A stretch of DNA of 64,000 bases from an uncultured Rhodospirillales bacterium. GTDB taxonomy: Bacteria > Pseudomonadota > Alphaproteobacteria > ATCC43930 > CGMCC-115725. The stretch's first letter is position 1; every line of letters starts with the position of its first letter. A program made the translations under genes and the position numbers. The DNA is taken from NCBI GenBank assembly GCA_903828515.1, contig CAIKMD010000003.1:248001-312000 (forward strand), given 5' to 3'. The notes beneath the pieces were generated by a model. The model searched no databases and was not told the origin of the DNA. It was given only the letters and a program-made list of their open reading frames with translations. Positions 26,541 through 33,851 of this stretch are shown one piece after another.

Positions 26541-27589
26541 GCCAGCAATCGTTCGATCTGGGTTTGCCACTGCATCGCCGCCTGGTCCCAATCGGGAAGC
26601 GCCGCGCCGGCTTCGGCGGCGCCGCGCGCCAGTTGCGCGAGGCGGTCGCGGTCATCGAGCAGCACCGACAGCGCGTCGCGCAACGCGCCGATATCGCCTG
26701 GTGGTACGAGGATCGCGGCCTTCGCGGGCACCGTGTCGGGAATGGCACCGGCGCGCGTGGCGATGATCGGCACGCCATGCGCCAGCGCCTCGGTGAAGGC
26801 CATGCCATAGCCTTCGTGATAAGACGGCAGAACGAAAAGATCGGCGCTGTCATAAGCCGCGCCCAATTCGCCCGGCGCGCGTTCGCCGGCCAGTGTCACG
26901 CGATTGCCCAGTCCGTGAGTCGCAATCGCGTCGCGCAATTGCGCCCCGCAAACCGGATCGCGGTCGAGGCTGCCGATGCAGTCGAGTTGCCAGTCAGCGT
27001 GAGTCAGCGATGCCAGTGCCTCGATCAACAGGACATGGCCTTTGCGCGGCGTGACCGTCGCGACGCAGAGCAGACGCAACGGGCCGGATGTTTTCTCGCG
27101 CCGGATCACGCGCATGGGCTTCGCGGTGCCGGGCGGTGCGACCGCGATGCGCGCGCGCGTCACGCCATAAGCCGCGACCGACGCTTCGGTCGCTGGGCTC
27201 GGACAGATCACGCCGCGCATCAGCGGCAACAGATCGGCTTCCATCGCAGCAAAGTGTGCGGCTTGCACGGCGCTTAAGCCGGTTTCCTCGGCCAGCGGAT
27301 GGTGCACCCAGGCTACGAGGCGCAACCGCTTTGCTTCGCGCGCGAGACAAGGCGCGAACGCGGCCAGCGACAGCCCGTCGATGATCGCGGTCGTGTCGTC
27401 GGGCAATGCGACGAGTGCCGCATCCGCTGCCGCGATGGCGGTGCGATCCGGTTCGGGAAAGGTGCCTGCGAGTTCGATCACCTCGACGGATTGTCGGCGC
27501 GCGCGCAGGCGCTCGACGATGTTGCGCGCGAAGAGATAACCGCCGGTCAGCTGATCGATGGAGCCGGGGAGGATGAGGACAAGCCTCAC
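26537..27589 (-). CDS. Family 4 glycosyltransferase
   Basis: A 350-residue GT-B glycosyltransferase. The C-terminal nucleotide-sugar domain has LLCVATVTPRKGHVLLIEAL, the GERAPGELGAAYDSADLFVL loop and the EX7E-type motif in PSYHEGYGMAFTEALAHGVP, typical of GT4 enzymes. The N-terminal domain starts LVLILPGSIDQLTGGYLFAR. No membrane segment is seen. It overlaps genes on both sides by four bases (with the PTPS-like gene upstream and the methyltransferase downstream), so it belongs to the same operon. It may glycosylate a pterin-like product, as known for pteridine glycosyltransferases in cyanobacteria, but the acceptor is unproven. Confidence 0.85.
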   Translation of the reverse strand: MRLVLILPGSIDQLTGGYLFARNIVERLRARRQSVEVIELAGTFPEPDRTAIAAADAALVALPDDTTAIIDGLSLAAFAPCLAREAKRLRLVAWVHHPLAEETGLSAVQAAHFAAMEADLLPLMRGVICPSPATEASVAAYGVTRARIAVAPPGTAKPMRVIRREKTSGPLRLLCVATVTPRKGHVLLIEALASLTHADWQLDCIGSLDRDPVCGAQLRDAIATHGLGNRVTLAGERAPGELGAAYDSADLFVLPSYHEGYGMAFTEALAHGVPIIATRAGAIPDTVPAKAAILVPPGDIGALRDALSVLLDDRDRLAQLARGAAEAGAALPDWDQAAMQWQTQIERLLA

Positions 27590-27987
27590 AGTTTCCCTTC
27601 GAAGGCCGCCCAGGCGACCGGCGATTCGCGCAGCATCACCCGCATCGAAGCGAGTTCGCCGGCGATATCGGGACCGAGCGCGCCGGCGACGATCCGCGTT
27701 TTCATGCGGCGAAAAATGTCGCCGGCCAAAAACTCGGTGGTGGTGTTGCGCCCCTTGTAGCCGGCGACCTCGTCGAGGTTGCGGTAATTGATCTCGCCCA
27801 GCACCGCCTTCAGTGTGTCTAGCGCCTTGCCGATGTCGCAGATCAATCCGTCCGCGTCGAGTTCGGCGCGGCGGAACTCGACCTCGACTTCATAGGTGGC
27901 GCCGTGCAGGCGCTGGGCGGGGCCGAAGATGTCGCCGACGAAACTATGGGCGATCATCACGTGGTCGCTGACGGCAAGACTGTACAT
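27586..27987 (-). CDS. 6-pyruvoyl-tetrahydropterin synthase/QueD-like protein
   Basis: A 133-residue protein of the PTPS/QueD fold. The LDEVAGYKGRNTTTEFLAGD segment and the catalytic glutamate in MRVMLRESPVAWAAF match the family. The zinc site looks altered: the first His is present (MIAHSF), but the usual HGH motif reads HGA (RLHGATYEVEV), and the catalytic cysteine that normally precedes it is missing. It may therefore bind a pterin but catalyse a different step, or none. The start MYSLAVSDH was chosen over a longer arginine-rich reading. It overlaps the glycosyltransferase gene by four bases. Confidence 0.75.
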   Translation of the reverse strand: MYSLAVSDHVMIAHSFVGDIFGPAQRLHGATYEVEVEFRRAELDADGLICDIGKALDTLKAVLGEINYRNLDEVAGYKGRNTTTEFLAGDIFRRMKTRIVAGALGPDIAGELASMRVMLRESPVAWAAFEGKL

Positions 27988-27997
27988 GGGTGCGATC

Positions 27998-28972
27998 CTA
28001 GCGGTAGCGCACGATCTCGCACAACGCGCCATCGGGCGCCGTTGCGAGCCGTGTCATGGTTTGCGGCAAATCGGCGAAACGCGATTCGCCGGTGATGAGG
28101 TGGTCGTAGACCGGATCGGCGAGCAGGTCCAAGGCCGCAATCAATCGCTCGCGATGGGTGACCGTCGCGCGGCGCGAGGGTGCGACGGCGCCGACCTGCG
28201 AGGCGCGCAAGGTCAAACGCTTGCTGTGAAAATTCTCGCCGAGCGGCACCGCGATGCGTTTGTCGCCGTACCACGAGAGTTCCAAGACCGTCGCCTCGAA
28301 GGCCGCGAGCGACAAGGCGGTGGCGAGGCCGGCTTCGCTGGCGCTCGTGTGAATGACGAGGTTGTTGTCGCCTTTGGCATCGGCCGGCAGCGCGAAGTCG
28401 CAACCAAGCTTTGCCGCGATGGCGGCGCGGCGCGGATCGATGTCGATCAATTGCAGGCGAACCTTCGACAGGCCCTTGAGCAGCGACGCGACGAGACAGC
28501 CGACCACGCCGGCGCCAACCACCGCGATGCGATCGCCGATCCAGGCGCCCGAATCCCATTTCGCGTTGAGCGCGGTTTCCATGTTGGCGGCCAGCGCCGC
28601 GCGCGCATCGGGCACCGCATCGGGGACCGGCACGACGGAGTCGGCCGGGACGATATAAAAATCCTGATGCGGATAAAGGCAGAAGACGCGCTTGTCTTTC
28701 ATCGCGGGCGCGCCGTCTTCGACGATGCCGACCGAGGCATAGCCGTATTTCACCGGTCCGGGAAAATCCCCGTCCTGAAAAGGACAGCGCATCGCCTGAT
28801 ACTGGCTCTCCGGTACCGCGCCGTTGAAGACGAGGCTCTCGGTGCCGCGGCTGATACCGCTGGTCAGGGCGCGGACCAGAACCTCGCCGGGTTTCGGTTC
28901 GGGAAGTGTCGTCGTTCGAAGGATGCCGCGTCCCGGCTGTTCGAGCCAGAACGCGCGCGCCTCAATCGTCAT
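27998..28972 (-). CDS. MDR-family dehydrogenase lacking the catalytic zinc cysteine
   Basis: A 324-residue medium-chain dehydrogenase/reductase. The nucleotide-binding fold has AVVGAGVVGCLVASLLKG (about 165-182) followed by LIDIDPRRAAIAAKLG. The N-terminal catalytic domain reads SGISRGTES where zinc alcohol dehydrogenases have GxCGTD, so the zinc-ligating cysteine is absent, as are the four cysteines of the structural zinc. Relatives with the SRGTE motif are usually called zinc-binding dehydrogenases without proof. The ATG overlaps the stop of the RibD-type gene, and the PTPS-like gene follows after 10 bases. It probably oxidises or reduces a side chain of the pathway product. Confidence 0.78.
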   Translation of the reverse strand: MTIEARAFWLEQPGRGILRTTTLPEPKPGEVLVRALTSGISRGTESLVFNGAVPESQYQAMRCPFQDGDFPGPVKYGYASVGIVEDGAPAMKDKRVFCLYPHQDFYIVPADSVVPVPDAVPDARAALAANMETALNAKWDSGAWIGDRIAVVGAGVVGCLVASLLKGLSKVRLQLIDIDPRRAAIAAKLGCDFALPADAKGDNNLVIHTSASEAGLATALSLAAFEATVLELSWYGDKRIAVPLGENFHSKRLTLRASQVGAVAPSRRATVTHRERLIAALDLLADPVYDHLITGESRFADLPQTMTRLATAPDGALCEIVRYR

Positions 28973-29753
28973 CGCCGCCATCGAAGATGCACTCGAACAG
29001 CACATCTTCGCCGAGGGTGAAGCGGCGGATGCGTGGTCGCATGCCGTGACCGGGCTCGACGATTTCGGGCAGCGTGACGCTCGGCCGGCCCGAGCCGAGA
29101 ATGACCGGCGCGACCGCCAGATGCAGGCGATGCAGCAATCGCGCGCGCAGGAAATGCGAGACGGTGACGCCGCCGCCCTCGATCAACAGCCAATGCAGGC
29201 CGCGCGCGGCCAATGCGGTCATGATCGCGCCCGGCGCCACGATGCCGTTCTCGCGTGGCAGCGACAGGATTTCGGCCGCGCCGGCGCGGCCACCCGCTGC
29301 CGCGCGATCCGCCGCGGCGATGACGAGGGTCGGCGCGCTGGTGTCAGTGAAGACGCGATGATCGGGTCCGAGCTTGCGCTCGGGATCGATCACCACGCGG
29401 ACCGGATGCTTGCCGTCGCAATGCCGCACGGTGAGCTGCGGGTCGTCGTGCAGGATGGTGTCGGCGCCGACCACGACGGCGTCGGCCAGCGCGCGCAGGC
29501 GATGGGTGTGGCGCAGATCCTCGTCGCCCGAAATCCAGCGCGAGGCGCCGCACGCGGTCGCGATCCGCCCGTCGAGGCTTTGGGCCAGATGCGCGAGCGC
29601 GAAGCTTTGCCCCGGCGGCACGGCGCAGAGCGGGCCGTAAAGCTCCGCGAGCTCGCCCAGATCGGTCAACGGCGCGGCGGCGCCGCGACGGCGCGCCAGT
29701 ACCCGTCGCCATTGCGCGTCGGTGCGCGTGGCTATGTCGCCTTCGGCCGGCAT
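28962..29753 (-). CDS. RibD C-terminal (DHFR-fold) reductase
   Basis: A 263-residue protein with the reductase domain of RibD, the 5-amino-6-(5-phosphoribosylamino)uracil reductase fold. Markers are AQSLDGRIA, VVGADTILHDDPQLTVR, VRVVIDPERKLGP and LLIEGGGVTVSHFL. The N-terminal deaminase domain of RibD is absent; instead there is a 70-residue unrecognised leader. It heads the minus-strand operon. NADPH reduction of a pyrimidine or pterin intermediate is likely from the fold, but whether it serves riboflavin itself is doubtful given its neighbours. It is divergent from the CDP-alcohol phosphotransferase gene across only 47 bases. Confidence 0.8.
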   Translation of the reverse strand: MPAEGDIATRTDAQWRRVLARRRGAAAPLTDLGELAELYGPLCAVPPGQSFALAHLAQSLDGRIATACGASRWISGDEDLRHTHRLRALADAVVVGADTILHDDPQLTVRHCDGKHPVRVVIDPERKLGPDHRVFTDTSAPTLVIAAADRAAAGGRAGAAEILSLPRENGIVAPGAIMTALAARGLHWLLIEGGGVTVSHFLRARLLHRLHLAVAPVILGSGRPSVTLPEIVEPGHGMRPRIRRFTLGEDVLFECIFDGGDDD

Positions 29754-29800
29754 GCTAAACCCCTTTTCCCTACAACGTAATATGAGGCAAGGAGTGGGGC

Positions 29801-30382
29801 TTGGGGACAAACAATTTTTCGCGAGTGGTGGTTCCAAGCCCTTTCGGCGCCGCGAACGCGGTCACCGCGTTCCGGGGCGGCTGCCTCCTCGTCGCCATCG
29901 TCGCGGGTCTTGCCCTGCCCGGACCGACCGGTCGCTGGATCGCGGCGGGAATCGCGGCGGCGGCGCTGCTGCTTGACGGTCTCGACGGATTTCTCGCCCG
30001 CCGTCTCGGCCAGGCCAGCGCGTTCGGCGCGCGGTTCGACATGGAAACCGATGCTTTCGCGATGCTCGCGCTGGCGTTCCTGGTCTATGCGCTTGGCCAG
30101 GCCGGACCGTGGGTCCTTCTCAGCGGGCTTCTGCGTTATATCTTTATCGTGGGCGGTTGGGTGTTTCCGCGCCTCGCCGCCCCGCTGCCGCCGAAGAAGC
30201 GGCGGCAAACGGTCTGCGTGGTGCAGATGGCGGCGCTGATCCTGGCCTTGGCGCCGCCGGTCACGCCGGCGGTGGGCGGATGGATTTGCCTCGCGGGTCT
30301 GATCCTGCTGGGCTATTCCTTCGCGATTGATACGGCCTGGCTGATGCGGAACGGCCGGACGGAAAACGAGGCGACGGGTTGA
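29801..30382 (+). CDS. CDP-alcohol phosphatidyltransferase family protein
   Basis: A 193-residue membrane enzyme with about six hydrophobic segments. The full family motif D-x2-DG-x2-AR-x8-G-x3-D-x3-D is present, from LDGLDGFLARR to the aspartates of ARFDMETD at about residues 59-84. Such enzymes move a phosphoalcohol from a CDP-activated donor to an acceptor alcohol, usually in phospholipid synthesis. The acceptor is unknown. The start is TTG, supported by AAGGAG seven bases upstream. Its stop overlaps the TTG start of the GTP cyclohydrolase gene, so the two are coupled. Confidence 0.85.
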   Translation: MGTNNFSRVVVPSPFGAANAVTAFRGGCLLVAIVAGLALPGPTGRWIAAGIAAAALLLDGLDGFLARRLGQASAFGARFDMETDAFAMLALAFLVYALGQAGPWVLLSGLLRYIFIVGGWVFPRLAAPLPPKKRRQTVCVVQMAALILALAPPVTPAVGGWICLAGLILLGYSFAIDTAWLMRNGRTENEATG

Positions 30383-31491
30383 GCGACGGAACACAAAAGA
30401 CGGCGACGCATTTGCTGCGCAATGTCGACCGGGTGATCGGCGATTTGCGGCGCGGCGTGATCGCGATCATCGCCGACGACGATCGCGCGCTGGGCGTTCT
30501 CGCCGCCGAGACCGCGACGGCGGAGTCGCTGGCCCAACTCGCGTCTCTCGGGTCGGGCAGCGTCGCGCTCGCGTTGACGCGCCGGCGCGCGGCGGTGCTG
30601 GGCCTGGCGCCGGCGGCGAGCAGCCCCGGCGGCTCGATTGTTCTGACACTGCCGCCCGGCACCGAAGCATCGTTTCTGCATCGCCTCGCCGATCCCGGCG
30701 CCGCCGTGGTCGGCCTGGGGCTCGCATCGCCCAGCGGCGACCGCACCGCCGACGCGGCGGTCGAACTGACCAAGCTCGCGCGGCTCTTGCCGGCGGCGGC
30801 GATCGTCGAGATCGCACTCAAGGATGCGGGCGCCATCGCGGCGGCGGAAGGCTTGTTGATGTTGAGCGCGGCTGACGTGTTCGCCTATCAGGATGCTGAA
30901 TCACGAAGCCTGACGATCGTCAGCGAAGCGCGCGTGCCGCTGGAAGATGCCGAGGAGACGCGCCTCATTCATTTCCGTCCGCGCGATGGCGGCGTCGGCC
31001 ATGTCGCGATCGTGATCGGCGATCCCGATCCGACCAAGCCGGTGCTCGTGCGGCTTCATTCGGAATGTTTCACCGGCGACCTGCTCGGTTCGATGCGCTG
31101 CGATTGCGGCGATCAGTTGCGCGGCGCGATCGCCGAGATCGCCAAGAGCGGCGGTGGCGCGGTGCTTTATCTCTCGCAGGAAGGACGCGGCATCGGCCTC
31201 GCCAACAAGCTGCGCGCCTATGAATTGCAAGACGCGGGTTTCGACACGATCGACGCCAACGAGTTGCTGGGTTTCGACGCCGACGAGCGGGTCTATCTGC
31301 CGGCCGCCGAGATGCTGCGCAAACTCGGGTACAACAGCGTGCGCCTGCTCACCAACAATCCGGAAAAGGTGGCGGCGCTGACACGCTGGGGGATTACCGT
31401 GGCCGAACGCGTGCAACATGCGTTTCCCGCCAACGCCCATAACGAACGTTACCTGCGCACCAAGGCGATACGCGGCGGTCACCTGCTCTGA
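30379..31491 (+). CDS. GTP cyclohydrolase II with a decayed RibB-like domain
   Basis: A 370-residue protein. The C-terminal part (about 180-370) is GTP cyclohydrolase II: VRLHSECFTGDLLGSMRCDCG supplies the zinc cysteines, GAVLYLSQEGRGIGL carries the catalytic residues, and VRLLTNNPEKVAALT follows. The N-terminal half has the length and opening (DRVIGDLRRGVIAIIADDDR) of 3,4-dihydroxybutanone-phosphate synthase, but the metal-binding ENEGD motif is gone (RALGVLAAET), so that activity is probably lost. It opens GTP to give a pyrimidine for riboflavin-like or pterin-like products. The start is TTG, overlapping the preceding stop (TTGA). Confidence 0.88.
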   Translation: MSDGTQKTATHLLRNVDRVIGDLRRGVIAIIADDDRALGVLAAETATAESLAQLASLGSGSVALALTRRRAAVLGLAPAASSPGGSIVLTLPPGTEASFLHRLADPGAAVVGLGLASPSGDRTADAAVELTKLARLLPAAAIVEIALKDAGAIAAAEGLLMLSAADVFAYQDAESRSLTIVSEARVPLEDAEETRLIHFRPRDGGVGHVAIVIGDPDPTKPVLVRLHSECFTGDLLGSMRCDCGDQLRGAIAEIAKSGGGAVLYLSQEGRGIGLANKLRAYELQDAGFDTIDANELLGFDADERVYLPAAEMLRKLGYNSVRLLTNNPEKVAALTRWGITVAERVQHAFPANAHNERYLRTKAIRGGHLL

Positions 31492-31604
31492 CCATCCGAC
31501 GCGAACTTGCCCGGCAATTTCTGCCGGGCGATGCATCGGCGTCCGCGCAATAGCTTGATTCGACACGATGTCGCGCTTGGCATCCCGCTTGCAGTTAAGC
31601 TGGC

Positions 31605-32567
31605 ATGGGTGTCCTCCACTATGTGCCGTTGACGTCATCGACCAGCGCGGTCCCCGCGGCGGCGGCGGCGAAACCGTCGACCACGACGGCGTCCGATGCG
31701 AAGTCGGGTGGCGCGACGCTGTGGTCGAACGGCAGTTTCGGTTTCAAGGACCTGCTCGATATCGTCAACCCGCTCCAGCATCTGCCGGTGATCGGCTCGG
31801 TCTATCGCTATCTCACCGGCGACGAACCTTCGGGCGGCGCGCGCATCATCGGCGACGCGATCTTCGGCGGTCCGATCGGCTTCGGCACCGGCGTCGTCAG
31901 CGCCATGCTGACGGATTCGAAGGGCCACGATCTCGGCGAACGCGCGCTTGCCGCCGTGTTCGGCCCCCCCTCGAGCGATGGTCCGATCGTCGGCACGCCG
32001 ACCATCGCCAACAATAACGTTCCACCCGCCGCGGCGCCGCTGCAGACCGCGCGCGCCGCCGTTGCCGCCGTGCCCCAGGCCGCGCCGGCCGTGGCCGCCC
32101 AGGATCAGCCGGTTCGTCAGCCGGTCGGCCTGCCGGTCGCCACCCCGGACATGGCCGGCCTGTTCCGGTCCGCACCCGCCGCCGCGCCGGCGGCGACGCC
32201 CGAACAGGCGTTCCTCGCCCAGGCTGCTTCGGTGCAGCGCCAGGCCGCCAACGGCCAGACCCTCAATAACCGGGCGGTGCCGCTCGAATTGACCAGCAAT
32301 CTCCTACCGGTTTCCCGGCCTGCCGCGCGGCCCGCCGCTCCGGCCCAGCCGACCCTTTTGGCGCCGCCCGTGCCGGCCACGGCCACCCCGGCGTCCTCGA
32401 CCCCCGCCGCCGGCCCGGCCGATCCGGCTCCAGCCGCCAACGGCTCCAATCCGATCGCGCAAAAGATGCTGGACGCCCTGACCAAGTACCAGCAGCTGAA
32501 AAAGGCGGAAGAACAAGGGGATAGCGCCCAGGACCCGGCACCACCCAAGGTCGATCTGTCGCTTTAA
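31605..32567 (+). CDS. Ala/Pro-rich protein of unknown function (alphaproteobacterial family)
   Basis: A 320-residue protein with one ordered block, about residues 45-105, with FKDLLDIVNPLQHLPVIGSV and YRYLTGDEPSGGARIIGDA followed by the glycine-rich FGGPIGFGTGVVSAML. I have seen similar NPLQHxPxxxxxYRxxTGDE blocks in uncharacterised alphaproteobacterial proteins. The rest is low complexity, Ala/Pro-rich, and the last 40 residues form a polar helix (AQKMLDALTKYQQLKKAEEQ). There is no signal peptide. The hydrophobic glycine-rich part may touch a membrane. No ribosome site is clear. It precedes rpoH behind a weak hairpin. Confidence 0.65.
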   Translation: MGVLHYVPLTSSTSAVPAAAAAKPSTTTASDAKSGGATLWSNGSFGFKDLLDIVNPLQHLPVIGSVYRYLTGDEPSGGARIIGDAIFGGPIGFGTGVVSAMLTDSKGHDLGERALAAVFGPPSSDGPIVGTPTIANNNVPPAAAPLQTARAAVAAVPQAAPAVAAQDQPVRQPVGLPVATPDMAGLFRSAPAAAPAATPEQAFLAQAASVQRQAANGQTLNNRAVPLELTSNLLPVSRPAARPAAPAQPTLLAPPVPATATPASSTPAAGPADPAPAANGSNPIAQKMLDALTKYQQLKKAEEQGDSAQDPAPPKVDLSL

Positions 32568-32577
32568 GCCGCCGCCC

Positions 32578-32597
32578 GGCTCCCTTGGGGGGCCTTT
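32578..32597 (+). terminator. Weak terminator between the unknown gene and rpoH
   Basis: A 7-bp stem (GGCTCCC with GGGGGCC, one G-T pair), small loop, then TTT, starting about 10 bases after the stop. It would separate the upstream gene from rpoH only partly. Confidence 0.4.
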
Positions 32598-32612
32598 GTC
32601 GCACTGCGAAAT

Positions 32613-32656
32613 AGGACCACTTTGGTCCTTGAATGAAACAATCCGCGATCTTATTT
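32613..32656 (+). promoter_or_regulatory. rpoH promoter with overlapping palindromic operator
   Basis: A perfect inverted repeat AGGACCA-CTT-TGGTCCT (32613-32629) overlaps the start of CTTGAA (32628-32633). After 16-17 bp lies CTTATTT (32650-32656). The boxes fit a sigma-70 promoter (TTGAAT-N16-TTATTT) and also look somewhat like a sigma-32 site (CTTGAA), so auto-control is possible. The palindrome is well placed for a regulator. Confidence 0.45.
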
Positions 32657-32748
32657 GTTGATAACGATGGGCGACCATACGGCACCCAGACGTCCCGCAA
32701 AGCTGACGAGCGGCTCGACAAGGAACCGATCTTCTCGCCGGCATGAAC

Positions 32749-32791
32749 CTTCCCCTCTCCGGGGCGGGGTACGGGGGGTAGCGAGGGAAAG
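32749..32791 (+). promoter_or_regulatory. rpoH leader hairpin that can mask the ribosome site
   Basis: CTTCCCCTC (32749-32757) can pair with GAGGGAAAG (32783-32791) with one mismatch. The second strand is the Shine-Dalgarno region, ending eight bases before the rpoH ATG. G-rich sequence between them offers competing pairs. A temperature-sensitive structure is plausible, but it does not match the ROSE consensus. Confidence 0.35.
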
Positions 32792-32799
32792 TAAGACCG

Positions 32800-33672
32800 A
32801 TGAGCATGAAATTTGATTCCAGCCTGAGCCGTTTCGTCACCGAGGCGAAGCGGTACCCGATGCTGACGCACGAACGCGAACGCGAAGTCGCGGCGGCGTG
32901 GCATGAGAAGACCGACCGCGCCGCGCTCGACGAGCTGGTCGGCAGCCATCTTCGCCTAGTGGTGAAAATTGCGCGCGGTTTCGCCGGCTACGGTCTGCCG
33001 CTCTCCGATCTTGTCGCCGAAGGCAATGTCGGCTTGATGCAGGCGGCCGAAAAATTCGATCCCGATCGCGGCTTCCGTTTCGCGACCTACGCGATGTGGT
33101 GGATCCGCGCCTCGATCCAGGAATACATCCTGCATTCCTGGTCGCTGGTGAAGATCGGCACGACGGCCGCGCAAAAGAAGTTGTTCTTCAACCTGCGCCG
33201 GCTCAAGGCCCAATTGCAGCAATTCGAGCAGGGCGACCTGCCGAGCGAGGCGGTCACGGCGATTGCCGTCGAACTCGACGTCTCGGAAAACGAGGTCATC
33301 GAGATGAACCGCCGGTTGGGCGGAGCCGATACCTCGCTCAACGCGCCGTTGGGCGGCGAAGCCGAAAGCGAATGGCTGGAACTTCTCCCCGACGAACGCC
33401 CGAGTCAGGAAACCGTCCTGGGCGATCTCGAGGAAGGCCGCCGCCGCCGCGATCTCCTGGGCGTCGCCTTGAAGAAGCTCAACCCCCGCGAACGCGAGAT
33501 CGTGGTCGAGCGCCGCCTGAAGGATGAGCCGGCGACGCTCGAAGAACTCTCGCATAAATACGCGGTCTCGCGCGAGCGCATCCGCCAGATCGAAGTGCGG
33601 GCGTTCGAGAAACTGCAAAAGGCGGTAACCGCCGCCAACATCTCGCACGCGCCGGAACGCATCGCCGCCTGA
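32800..33672 (+). CDS. rpoH: RNA polymerase heat-shock sigma factor RpoH
   Basis: A 290-residue sigma-32. Region 2 contains LRLVVKIARGFAGYGLPLSD and FATYAMWWIRASIQEYI; the RpoH box QKKLFFNLRRLK (about 127-138), diagnostic of heat-shock sigmas, is exact; region 4 has LSHKYAVSRERIRQIEVRAF for -35 recognition. It directs transcription of heat-shock genes such as dnaKJ, which in this window has a sigma-32 type promoter. The GAGGG site nine or so bases upstream may be masked by a leader hairpin. Alphaproteobacteria often have two rpoH genes; only one is seen here. Confidence 0.96.
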   Translation: MSMKFDSSLSRFVTEAKRYPMLTHEREREVAAAWHEKTDRAALDELVGSHLRLVVKIARGFAGYGLPLSDLVAEGNVGLMQAAEKFDPDRGFRFATYAMWWIRASIQEYILHSWSLVKIGTTAAQKKLFFNLRRLKAQLQQFEQGDLPSEAVTAIAVELDVSENEVIEMNRRLGGADTSLNAPLGGEAESEWLELLPDERPSQETVLGDLEEGRRRRDLLGVALKKLNPREREIVVERRLKDEPATLEELSHKYAVSRERIRQIEVRAFEKLQKAVTAANISHAPERIAA

Positions 33673-33851
33673 TCCGACACGCCCGCGCGCTGCCGCGCCG
33701 TCCATGGCGACGGTGGCGCGCGAGAGCGGAACGCCGCTGTGGCGATAGGTCCGAAGGGCCGGTCGTCGCGGCGGCGTTTGTCTATCCGGTCGTCATCGAA
33801 TCGCCATCATCGAAGCCCAAGACAGGCGGACGATGCGGCGCGGTTCCGATT

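Noticed and set aside
33674-33851. GC-rich inverted repeats between rpoH and the PBP gene as an rpoH terminator
   Set aside because: The stem has bulges and no T tract, so I could not support it as a terminator.
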